Below, piece by piece: positions 32,327 through 40,185 of a stretch of 64,000 bases of DNA (its first letter is position 1; each line of letters begins with the position of its first letter). Source of the DNA: Rickettsiales bacterium (GTDB lineage: Bacteria > Pseudomonadota > Alphaproteobacteria > Rickettsiales > SXRF01); NCBI GenBank assembly GCA_041396965.1, contig JAWKXN010000001.1, positions 248,001 to 312,000 on the forward strand, written 5' to 3'. A model generated the notes under the pieces. That model was not told the DNA's origin and ran no database searches. It worked only from the letters and a program-made list of their open reading frames with translations. The position numbers and the translations under genes were made by a program.

Positions 32327-32767
32327 CTATAATTTAGCCAGATTACCGAATTTTCTCTTGATAAAATAATCCGCTGATATTCTACCAGAGCCAAAACACA
32401 ATATCGTACCAAGCAAGAACGACCAGTAATAATGCTGTTCATGTTGCAAATAGGTAATTTGGATAACTGCTGTTATCACTAAAAGAGGGAGGGTGGCAAA
32501 GCGTGAGCCAAGACCAACTGTAAGTAATATCGGGCATAATAGCTCAAATGTAGTGCCAGAAAGAGCCGCGAACTCAGAGTTTACATAAGGAACCGGATGC
32601 TCATCAGTAAATAGCATGACGGTTGTTTCCCAGTCATTAAACTTTAATATTCCAGATTTCCAGAAAATATTCGCTATCCATAGTCTCATCCCAAGTAATA
32701 GAAAATCTTGTAGGAAAGAAGTTGTCTTAAAAAAGATAGAAAATAGCCTAATAATTTGTTTTTTCAT
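32327..32767 (-). CDS. DoxX-family membrane protein
   Basis: 146 residues, four membrane segments, with the DoxX features: LLLGMRLWIANIFWKSGILKFNDWETT near the N-terminus, FELLCPILLTVGLGSRFATLPLLVI in the middle and HYYWSFLLGTILCFGSGRISADYF at the end. DoxX proteins are often controlled by SigF-type factors and linked to copper, thiol or oxidative stress. An exact GTAACC-N16-CGAA sequence lies 36 bases upstream of its start. It is divergent from ovoA. Confidence 0.85.
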   Translation of the reverse strand: MKKQIIRLFSIFFKTTSFLQDFLLLGMRLWIANIFWKSGILKFNDWETTVMLFTDEHPVPYVNSEFAALSGTTFELLCPILLTVGLGSRFATLPLLVITAVIQITYLQHEQHYYWSFLLGTILCFGSGRISADYFIKRKFGNLAKL

Positions 32768-32802
32768 AGTTTATTCCTTTAGCGTAGTCATCAGTATAGC
32801 TA

Positions 32803-32828
32803 TTCGCTATATAATCAAAAAAGGTTAC
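32803..32828 (-). promoter_or_regulatory. SigF-type promoter of doxX
   Basis: On the minus strand GTAACC (32828-32823), then 16 bases, then CGAA (32806-32803). This is an exact match to the consensus GTAACC-N16-CGAA reported for Caulobacter SigF, located 36 bases before the doxX ATG. Confidence 0.7.
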
Positions 32829-32905
32829 CTAAAGCATAATTTCATATTATACGTAAAACCAAATCATTAGCTTATTTAGTTATACGCAATACATAGAAAT
32901 TTAAT

Positions 32906-32930
32906 GTAACCTTTTATCAGGGTTTACGAA
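32906..32930 (+). promoter_or_regulatory. SigF-type promoter of ovoA
   Basis: GTAACC (32906-32911), 15-base spacer, CGAA (32927-32930), with the ovoA ATG 69 bases downstream. The spacer is one base short of the consensus. It faces away from the exact match serving doxX, making a divergent pair. Confidence 0.6.
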
Positions 32931-32998
32931 TATAAAATAATAGTATAAATGTTCTATTTATATATTTTTCTTAAATATTGCGTGAAAGGGAGTTGTTA

Positions 32999-35302
32999 AT
33001 GACAGCCTTAAAAAAGGAAATTATTAAAGATAACAGTTCTATTGCTTATAATTTGGGGTGGACAGGAGCTCCTATCGCTCATGGTGTATGCGCTGGTGTA
33101 AGAAGTGATGGAACTATGATATCACTCCCTTTGGTAAATCTGAACGCTAGTCGTGGGCGGATTCTTGATTATTTCAATAATAGTTGGGCGTTAAACGATG
33201 TATTGTTCAGCTCTCTTGCGTGTGAGGAAGCGTTTTATAAATGCCCCTATCATAAGCTTCGTCACCCGATGATTTTTTACTATGGTCATACCGCTTCGGT
33301 ATATGTCAATAAATTGCGTGTCGCCGGTCTTATAGAAAAACCGATTAATCCTGAGTTTGAGAAGATTTTTGAGGTTGGTGTTGATGAGATGCGTTGGGAC
33401 GACATGCACGAAAATGATCAAGATATTTGGCCTTCTGTCGCTGAAGTAAAAGAGTATCGTAAAGTGGTTTACAATACAATACGTGACATAATAGAAAATC
33501 ATCCACTGCTTAACGAGGAAAATTTACCCGTAACCCAAAAAAGTCCAATGTGGGCGCTGGTTATGGGTTTTGAGCATGAGCGTATCCATCTGGAAACTTC
33601 CAGTGTTCTTATCCGTGAATTACCTATAGAATATGTACGTAAACCTAAAGAATGGCCGGATTTTTACTCAATTAAGTCAGATAGTCATTATCCGCAAAAT
33701 GAGATGATAGAGCTTAGCAAAAGCAGAGTGTTCTTAGGTAAACCCGAAGACTTTCCTTCATTTGGTTGGGATAACGAATATGGCGCGGAAACTCTTGAAG
33801 TTCGTCCATTCGCTGCCAGTAAGTTTCTAATAAGTAATGGTGAGTTTTTAGAGTTTGTAAAAGATGGTGGATACAGGCAAGAAAAATACTGGTCACGTGA
33901 TGGTTGGCAATGGCGGCGTTTCCGTAATATTAAATGGCCAACTTTCTGGATTCAGGATGGTCCGGCTGGCTCACATCTTTACAAATTGCGGACTATTTTT
34001 GAAGTGATTGATATGCAATATGATTGGCCGGTATGCGTTAATTTCCACGAGGCGAAAGCTTATTGCGCGTGGAAGAGCGAAAAAGAAGGTACGGATACTC
34101 CTTACCGGCTACTTACGGAAGCCGAGCATAACGCTATTCGTAGCAATAATATTCTGGATAATATTCCGAGCATGGAAAGTGACATGGTAATGAGTGGCGA
34201 GCTGCTTGCGAAAGGCTATAACCTAAATCTGGAAAGTGGAGCGGAAAGCCCAGTTAATGCTTTTGCCGCTAATGACAAAGGTTTTTACGATACGTTCGGT
34301 AATGTCTGGCAGTGGTGTGAGGATCATTTTCATCCACTTGCTGGAAGTAAGCCTCATCCTTATTACGATGATTTCAGCGCGCCTTGCTATGATGGCGAGC
34401 ATCAGATGATGTTGGGCGGATCATTTATCAGCACTGGTGATGAGGCGAGTATCTGGGCACGCTTTCACTTCCGCCCGCATTTCTATCAGCATAGTGGATT
34501 TCGTATCGCCCGTAATATAGATGATAATCCAGCAAGTGAGGCGAAACTATTATTCGCTGGTGGGACTTCTTCTTACGAATCACGGGAAATGCTAGATAAA
34601 TATCTGCTTATGCACTGGGGTAGCAACAATGACATATGGGGTAACGTGCCGCAAAGCACTATGGCAAGGCCGGAATCATTTAATCTCCCACTTAAATGCG
34701 CTGAGCTGGTAAATAGGTATGCCACAGGTTTTGATAGGGTGTTAGATATTGGTTGCGCGGTTGGTCGTTCCAGTTTTGAATTGGCTCGTAACTTCTCTGA
34801 AGTTACCGGAATTGATTACAGTAAGGAGTTTATAGAAGCCGCGAGCAGGCTTAAGAAAAATGGTACTATATCCTGCCGCCGTAAGGAATCAGGTGATGAA
34901 TTTACCGACATGCTAATCTATGTTGATAACTCCATAGATAGAAGTAAAGTTCGCTTTGAACAGGGTGATGCTTGTAACCTACCTTTATATATAAGAAATT
35001 ATGACGCTGTACTACTTGCCAATACATTGTGTCGGTTGCCAGAACCGGTATCCTTTCTTGAGAGGACGCAGGGGCAGAGCGCGTTGGTAAAGAAAGGCGG
35101 TGTGTTAGTTATGACTACACCATTTAGCTGGCTTGAGGAATATACGCCAAAATCTAACTGGCTTGCTGGCATTGCTGCGGTGCAAGATATTCTAAGTGAG
35201 TTTGAACTTATACATCAGGAAGAGCTTCCGTTTATGATTCGTGAGCATAGCAGAAAATTTGAGTATGTTATAACTCTTGCCAGTGTATGGAAAAGGAAAT
35301 GA
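32999..35302 (+). CDS. ovoA: 5-histidylcysteine sulfoxide synthase/methyltransferase OvoA (ovothiol synthesis)
   Basis: 767 residues from ATG 32999, chosen for AAGGGAG seven bases upstream. The N-terminal DinB-like domain has the HX3HXE iron triad HERIHLE (His193, His197, Glu199). An FGE-sulfatase-like domain follows (FGNVWQWCEDHFHP, LGGSFISTGDEASIWARFHFRPHF, GFRIARNI). The C-terminal SAM domain has VLDIGCAVGRSSFELA at about 580. This three-part layout separates OvoA from EgtB, which lacks the fused methyltransferase and is shorter. OvoA joins cysteine to histidine C5 with O2 and later methylates the mercaptohistidine. The lyase OvoB is not adjacent. The SigF-type promoter suggests induction under redox stress. 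Confidence 0.88.
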   Translation: MTALKKEIIKDNSSIAYNLGWTGAPIAHGVCAGVRSDGTMISLPLVNLNASRGRILDYFNNSWALNDVLFSSLACEEAFYKCPYHKLRHPMIFYYGHTASVYVNKLRVAGLIEKPINPEFEKIFEVGVDEMRWDDMHENDQDIWPSVAEVKEYRKVVYNTIRDIIENHPLLNEENLPVTQKSPMWALVMGFEHERIHLETSSVLIRELPIEYVRKPKEWPDFYSIKSDSHYPQNEMIELSKSRVFLGKPEDFPSFGWDNEYGAETLEVRPFAASKFLISNGEFLEFVKDGGYRQEKYWSRDGWQWRRFRNIKWPTFWIQDGPAGSHLYKLRTIFEVIDMQYDWPVCVNFHEAKAYCAWKSEKEGTDTPYRLLTEAEHNAIRSNNILDNIPSMESDMVMSGELLAKGYNLNLESGAESPVNAFAANDKGFYDTFGNVWQWCEDHFHPLAGSKPHPYYDDFSAPCYDGEHQMMLGGSFISTGDEASIWARFHFRPHFYQHSGFRIARNIDDNPASEAKLLFAGGTSSYESREMLDKYLLMHWGSNNDIWGNVPQSTMARPESFNLPLKCAELVNRYATGFDRVLDIGCAVGRSSFELARNFSEVTGIDYSKEFIEAASRLKKNGTISCRRKESGDEFTDMLIYVDNSIDRSKVRFEQGDACNLPLYIRNYDAVLLANTLCRLPEPVSFLERTQGQSALVKKGGVLVMTTPFSWLEEYTPKSNWLAGIAAVQDILSEFELIHQEELPFMIREHSRKFEYVITLASVWKRK

Positions 35303-35331
35303 CATTCCATATAACGTATTGGAGATAAAAA

Positions 35332-36564
35332 ATGAGTCATAAAAGTACTAATCTAAAATTCACTAATGATAGAGGAATTACTCTGGAGGCGGTTTTAGAA
35401 GAGCCGGTTTCCGGCATAAAGGCTTATGCTTTATACGCTCACTGTTTTACCTGTTCTAAAGAGATTAATGCCGCTGTTAGAGTGTCGCGGGCTTTGGCTG
35501 ATAAGAATATCGCGACTTTACGTTTTGATTTTTCCGGTATAGGTGATAGTGGAGGGAAATTTTCAGAAACCACATTCTCCACTAACGTAGAAGATATAAA
35601 GTACGCTGCTGAGTTTTTGCGTAATAACTATAATTCGCCGCGATTATTGGTTGGTCATAGTTTAGGAGGAGCCGCTGTTCTTGCCGCCGCCGGTGATATT
35701 GCTGAGGTAGTGGCGGTGGCTACCATTGGCGCACCAAGTAAACCATCACACCTTGAGCATTTATTCAAGCAAGAGCTTGAGCGAATTATGGCAGACGGTA
35801 AATCATGCGTATCTCTTGGAGGAAAGAAGCTAGAGATAAGTAGAGATTTTGTAGAGGATATACAAAGTTATGATTTAGCAAAAAAAGTAGCGAAATTAAA
35901 AAAAGCATTGTTGATTTTACATTCTCCAATGGATGAGATAGTGGGTATAAAAAATGCTCAGGAGTTATATGAAGTAGCTTACCATCCCAAAAGTTTTATT
36001 TCACTAGATGGAGCGGATCATCTATTGAGCAAAAAGAAAGATTCTGATTACGCGGCTTTCATTATATCCACATGGGCTGAGCGTTATGTAAAAACAGAAA
36101 ATAATTCCGCTAAAGTAACAAATATTCCAGAGTCTCTTAATGGCGAGGTTATAATTGATGAGGCGGGAGGGGGACGACTCGCGCGCGTAATTAACGCTAA
36201 TGGTCATATATTACACGCTGATGAACCGCTAGAACAGGGTGGCGCTAATAGCGGAGCTACGCCATACGAATTATTACTAGCGGCTCTGGGTAGTTGTGTG
36301 TCAATGACGGTAAGAATGTACGCTGATCACAAAAAATGGCCTCTTGAGAAAATAAGTGTCCGTTTGAAACACCAGAAGATTCACGCCAAAGATTGTGATG
36401 ATTGCGAATCAAAAGATGGCAAGATAGATATTATAGAAAAGAAGCTAAGTTTTTATGGTGACTTATCAGAAGAGCAAAAACGACGTTTGCTAGAAATATC
36501 AGAAAAATGCCCAGTAAATAAAACACTTAAATCAGATATTAAGATAATAACTAGCGAAGTATAA
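35332..36564 (+). CDS. Bifunctional alpha/beta hydrolase-OsmC protein
   Basis: 410 residues in two parts. Residues 1-255 are an alpha/beta hydrolase: LLVGHSLGG nucleophile Ser110, Asp within HSPMDEIVG and His in GADHLLSKK. Residues about 270-410 are an OsmC/Ohr-like domain with the reactive cysteine pair in LGSCVSMTVRMYA and EKCPVNKTL. OsmC proteins reduce organic hydroperoxides with a thiol donor. The fusion is known in proteobacteria. It starts 29 bases after ovoA on the same strand, so it probably shares the SigF promoter. A plausible but untested link is that ovothiol or a related thiol serves the peroxidase. Confidence 0.88.
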   Translation: MSHKSTNLKFTNDRGITLEAVLEEPVSGIKAYALYAHCFTCSKEINAAVRVSRALADKNIATLRFDFSGIGDSGGKFSETTFSTNVEDIKYAAEFLRNNYNSPRLLVGHSLGGAAVLAAAGDIAEVVAVATIGAPSKPSHLEHLFKQELERIMADGKSCVSLGGKKLEISRDFVEDIQSYDLAKKVAKLKKALLILHSPMDEIVGIKNAQELYEVAYHPKSFISLDGADHLLSKKKDSDYAAFIISTWAERYVKTENNSAKVTNIPESLNGEVIIDEAGGGRLARVINANGHILHADEPLEQGGANSGATPYELLLAALGSCVSMTVRMYADHKKWPLEKISVRLKHQKIHAKDCDDCESKDGKIDIIEKKLSFYGDLSEEQKRRLLEISEKCPVNKTLKSDIKIITSEV

Positions 36565-36583
36565 TAATCGGTTGCCTTAGCTA

Positions 36584-37051
36584 TTATTCTCTAAGTAAAG
36601 CCATTATTTCCGCGCCGAGCAATATGTCTGGAGTATGACCAAACTGCTTTTTTCTGAGCATTCCCTTCTTGTCAATCAGCATAGTGGTTGGTGTGCCTTG
36701 CAAGGCGTATTCACGCATGGTAAGCGGAATATTGTCTATATCAGAAGGTGTATCTATTCCTACCGGAAATTTTATGCGATACTCATAAAGAAACGCTTTA
36801 AGGCTTTCTTCCCGCATCGCCGCATGATGCTCAAATACAGTATGTAGACCAAGTACGGCTACATCAGATTCAGAAAATATCTCATACACTTTTTTCGCCT
36901 GTGGCAAACCAACCTCTACACATCCAGGACATAGCATCTGGAAAGCACAGATCATAACCACCTTATCTTTTAATTTTTCTAACGATATATTCTCTTCGCT
37001 ATTTAACCATTTTAATATTTGTAATTCTGGTGCTGGATATAGTTTTGTCAT
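36584..37051 (-). CDS. Thioredoxin-fold redoxin (TlpA/AhpC-like)
   Basis: 155 residues. The active site is MLCPGCVEVG with Cys41 and Cys44; cis-proline motif TPTTMLID is present. No signal peptide, so it is cytosolic or weakly membrane-linked. The sequence LGLHTVFEHHAAMREESLKAFLYEY between the motifs is typical of redoxin-domain proteins with a peroxidase-like insert. It is convergent with the hydrolase-OsmC gene, so it is not in that operon, but it adds to the thiol theme of the region. Confidence 0.85.
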   Translation of the reverse strand: MTKLYPAPELQILKWLNSEENISLEKLKDKVVMICAFQMLCPGCVEVGLPQAKKVYEIFSESDVAVLGLHTVFEHHAAMREESLKAFLYEYRIKFPVGIDTPSDIDNIPLTMREYALQGTPTTMLIDKKGMLRKKQFGHTPDILLGAEIMALLRE

Positions 37052-37117
37052 AATATTTTTTTTATTTTCAATAATTAAATTAATAGGAAATACAGGTCAT
37101 TTGTAGTTAATCATAGA

Positions 37118-37909
37118 TTACGAGGAAAGTCTTTTTATTGTTCTAACCATATTTCGCAAAATAATCTGTGTAAGTAATGGACTTTCAGCAAATTGCGATT
37201 GTAATAATTTTTCATCTATTATGGAGCATTCTGTGTTTTCTATGGCAATGGCGGTGACCAATCTGTGTTTGTTATCGAAAAGAGCCATTTCTCCAAAAAT
37301 AGAATTTTTTTCTAAAATTCCGAAAGGAGTGGATTTATCTTGTAACTCTCTATAAAGACCTACTTTACCAGACATTATGATATAGGCGTGAAAACCTTCA
37401 TCGCCTTGCGAAAATATAGTATCTCCTTTTTTGTACGACTTTATCTGTTTATTATCAAAACACTGCGCAGGATCAGAATCAATAGTTTTATTAATGTTTT
37501 TATCAATAGCCACAACTTTCTGAATCTCTTTTTTTAATGCCTCCGATGATATAGGCTTTTTAAGTATTTTAGTAGCTCCTACCTGTAAAACAACATCCTC
37601 AATTAGTTTATCATTATTCCCTGTAAGCATTAGTATAGGAATATCTTTATTAGACAATATATTCCCGTTTCGTATCTCACGGATAAAAGATATTCCATCC
37701 ATTTTATCCATATATAAATCGCAAATTATAATATCTATATTATCATATGAAATTTTATTATTTGTAAGTTCCTCTATCGCGTCAGCCCCATTTTTAGCTT
37801 CTTTAATCTTTTTTATTCCTATTGTGTTTAGGATTTGTCTTATTATGGAGCGCATTGTGGATTGATCATCTATAACCATAACATTAAGATTTTTTAAGCT
37901 TAATTCCAT
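37118..37909 (-). CDS. Receiver plus cyclic-nucleotide-binding domain protein
   Basis: 263 residues. A receiver is at 1-130 (Asp14/Asp15, phospho-Asp64 in ICDLYMDKM, Lys117 in KKP). A cNMP-binding fold runs from about 145 to 250: GDTIFSQGDEGFHAYIIMSGKVGLY and the phosphate cassette FGEMALFDNKHRLVTA. There is no DNA-binding helix at the C-terminus, so output is by protein contact, not transcription. The cassette keeps Glu and Arg, so cAMP or cGMP binding is plausible. It is divergent from the degenerate kinase at 38129, which may be its partner by position only. Confidence 0.85.
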   Translation of the reverse strand: MELSLKNLNVMVIDDQSTMRSIIRQILNTIGIKKIKEAKNGADAIEELTNNKISYDNIDIIICDLYMDKMDGISFIREIRNGNILSNKDIPILMLTGNNDKLIEDVVLQVGATKILKKPISSEALKKEIQKVVAIDKNINKTIDSDPAQCFDNKQIKSYKKGDTIFSQGDEGFHAYIIMSGKVGLYRELQDKSTPFGILEKNSIFGEMALFDNKHRLVTAIAIENTECSIIDEKLLQSQFAESPLLTQIILRNMVRTIKRLSS

Positions 37910-38128
37910 ATAATATCCAATAAAGTTAAAATATTTATCATATATGTTAATATATTATAGTATGGTTAACATATTGTTTAATATTTAAGAATATAGTTTT
38001 AATATTTTTGACTGTTTGTCAGGATATTATTAAAATAATCAATAGGCTATTGGTTTGATTAATAGAAAAAAATTGATACAATCACGTAAGTTGCAATTAT
38101 TATTTATCAATAAATCATTTGTTTACCA

Positions 38129-40051
38129 ATGAAAAACTCTTGGCTACATCCTTCATTATCACGTGACTTTGCTTTGCTCTCAATGGCGGTTCTGCTAGTT
38201 CTCGCTTTGGTTTCGGGATGGGTAACCTATAAAACGTATGAACGCCACTATGATGAGATAACCATAAAAATAGGTAAAGACGCCGCTCTTATAGAAAGTA
38301 TTCTATCAAATGAGATAGGTAGAGCCAATTACATGCTGGCCTCACTTGGTCGCCAGATTATTATTGAGCCAGACCGCAACTATACAAAGCTTGCTCAATC
38401 ACTTAAGTCATTTGATAGTAAAAACAATATATACAGCATATTTTCATGGGTGGATATTAATAAATACCTAGTTGTAAGTAGCAATAAGGGCGTCCTAGAG
38501 GAACCTGTTGATATATCCGATCGTGATTTTATGCAATATTCCTACTCTGATTCATGGAAAATGCATATTGGTCGTCCAATAGAGGGAAGAGTTTCTAATC
38601 GCTGGGTAATTCCTATGGCTATGGGGGTTACCGATTATACCGGTAAATTCATCGGAACATTATCACTTAGTATGGACATTGATGTTCTAACCAAACATAT
38701 ATCAAGTATGGTGCAAAGAGAAGGTATAAGCTTCGCCATAATCAATAAAAACTTATCACCTCTTAGTGAGGTTTCTGAGCATAAAAATTTTATCGCGAAT
38801 AATTTTCCGCCATCAGTTTTTGAAAATATTGATTTTGAGAAAAATATTAGCGGTTTGCTTTCTAAAGGCAATCTAATGTTCGGAATAGGTACGTATACCT
38901 ACTACAGATCGGTTGAGAATTATCCGTATGTTATATTGATGGGATATGATGCCAGCTACAGTGACTCCGCTGTACGCACTATATTATGGTCACGGTTACT
39001 ACAAATTTTTGTAATTGCCATATTTTTTGTGTTCTTTCTTTGGATAGTAAGGGTAAGGGTAATAAGTCCAGTCCTTGATATGACATCACTTATAGCGTCT
39101 ATCATACGAGGAGAGAGATTTAATCCTCTTCCTAAGAGGAGCTCAATTGAGATGGAGAGCCTTCTCGCTCAAGTTCAGCAGGTTAGTAAATATATAGATG
39201 AGACTGTCCGAATTGAGAATGAATTACGTGGAAAAATGTTTCAGATGAAGAAAGATAAGGAAAATGCTGAATTTAATACTCGGAGCAAGTCAGAATTCCT
39301 CGCTTATATAGCTCAGGATTTACGTATGCCTATAAATAACATTATTGGATTTTCTCAAGTGCTTAAAGATCAGGTGTATGGTTCTTTGGAAAATCGTAAA
39401 TATAAACAATATGCTTCTGATATTTATAATATAGCCAATCAAATAATGGATAAAATACAGAATATTCTTCTATATTCAAAGATAGAGAATGGTTATTTAA
39501 GCATAAAAGAAGAATCATTTGATATTAAGGCAGCTATAAATACCTCATTACGTCAATTGTCAGATAAGCTGGAGTTCCATAAGACAAGTGTGAAATTAGC
39601 TTCTAATGATCTATCTTTCGCTCTTAAGGCAGACGAATTTAGGTTTCAACAGATTGTTATTAATATACTTTTGTTCATGCTTGATGATATTGCTGAAAAC
39701 AGCGTAATTAACATTGAGATAAGAGCGGTAACTGAATATCGTAACCAGCAGTTTTTATCTATTGTTATAAGTAATGGAGAAGATAAACAGTTCTCTGCAA
39801 AAGAGTTAACGGATATTGCCGAAAAGCGATTTTCTACACTTGAAAAGGAGAAAAAGCTTATAAGCAGTTTTTCTTATATCCAAAATCAAAACAATGAAGA
39901 ACATATTATTTTGAACAATGACTTAAGAATAGAATTAGTCAAATTATTGGTAGCTATACATGATAGTGCTTTCTATATGCACCAAGATAATGATAGAAGG
40001 TATTGTATTATATTGTTTTTCCCATTTTCTAAAATTGATACAGAATATTGA
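38129..40051 (+). CDS. Sensor histidine-kinase-like protein lacking the phosphoacceptor His (pseudokinase)
   Basis: 640 residues. TM1 (about 12-33), a dCache-type periplasmic sensor (about 34-285), TM2 (about 287-310). A HisKA-like helix pair follows at about 385-460. The conserved SHELRTP reads AQDLRMP, so the phosphoacceptor is Gln396. The C-terminal region keeps little of the ATP domain: the N-box reads NILLFMLDDIAEN, and no DxGxG or GxGLG motif is seen. The protein therefore cannot autophosphorylate and probably cannot bind ATP normally. It may act as a ligand-sensing scaffold or kinase antagonist. The frame is intact over 640 codons, so this is not simple decay. Followed on the same strand by a chemoreceptor. 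Confidence 0.8.
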   Translation: MKNSWLHPSLSRDFALLSMAVLLVLALVSGWVTYKTYERHYDEITIKIGKDAALIESILSNEIGRANYMLASLGRQIIIEPDRNYTKLAQSLKSFDSKNNIYSIFSWVDINKYLVVSSNKGVLEEPVDISDRDFMQYSYSDSWKMHIGRPIEGRVSNRWVIPMAMGVTDYTGKFIGTLSLSMDIDVLTKHISSMVQREGISFAIINKNLSPLSEVSEHKNFIANNFPPSVFENIDFEKNISGLLSKGNLMFGIGTYTYYRSVENYPYVILMGYDASYSDSAVRTILWSRLLQIFVIAIFFVFFLWIVRVRVISPVLDMTSLIASIIRGERFNPLPKRSSIEMESLLAQVQQVSKYIDETVRIENELRGKMFQMKKDKENAEFNTRSKSEFLAYIAQDLRMPINNIIGFSQVLKDQVYGSLENRKYKQYASDIYNIANQIMDKIQNILLYSKIENGYLSIKEESFDIKAAINTSLRQLSDKLEFHKTSVKLASNDLSFALKADEFRFQQIVINILLFMLDDIAENSVINIEIRAVTEYRNQQFLSIVISNGEDKQFSAKELTDIAEKRFSTLEKEKKLISSFSYIQNQNNEEHIILNNDLRIELVKLLVAIHDSAFYMHQDNDRRYCIILFFPFSKIDTEY

Positions 40052-40141
40052 TTTTTTTATTTATAGAACTTATTTTAATGAAATTTTAACCTAAAAATTA
40101 TACTATATGTAACCTTCCTTGTATTCTCTGTTTTAGCGTGT

Positions 40142-40170
40142 TTGACACAGTTTAGGCAGCCTTATATCTA
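40142..40170 (+). promoter_or_regulatory. Candidate sigma-70 promoter of the chemoreceptor gene
   Basis: TTGACA (40142-40147), 17-base spacer, TATCTA (40165-40170). The ATG is at 40186, so the leader would be only about ten bases, which would leave little room for a ribosome site. Confidence 0.35.
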
Positions 40171-40185
40171 TAAGCGAGTAATCTT

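Noticed and set aside
32999..35302. Ergothioneine synthase EgtB
   Set aside because: The C-terminal SAM methyltransferase domain and overall length fit OvoA; EgtB has no fused methyltransferase.
37940..38010. CtrA box (TTAA-N7-TTAA)
   Set aside because: The closest match has an eight-base spacer in a very AT-rich region, so it is not supported.
40100..40140. SigF-type promoter before the chemoreceptor
   Set aside because: GTAACC is present but no CGAA occurs at 15-17 bases.
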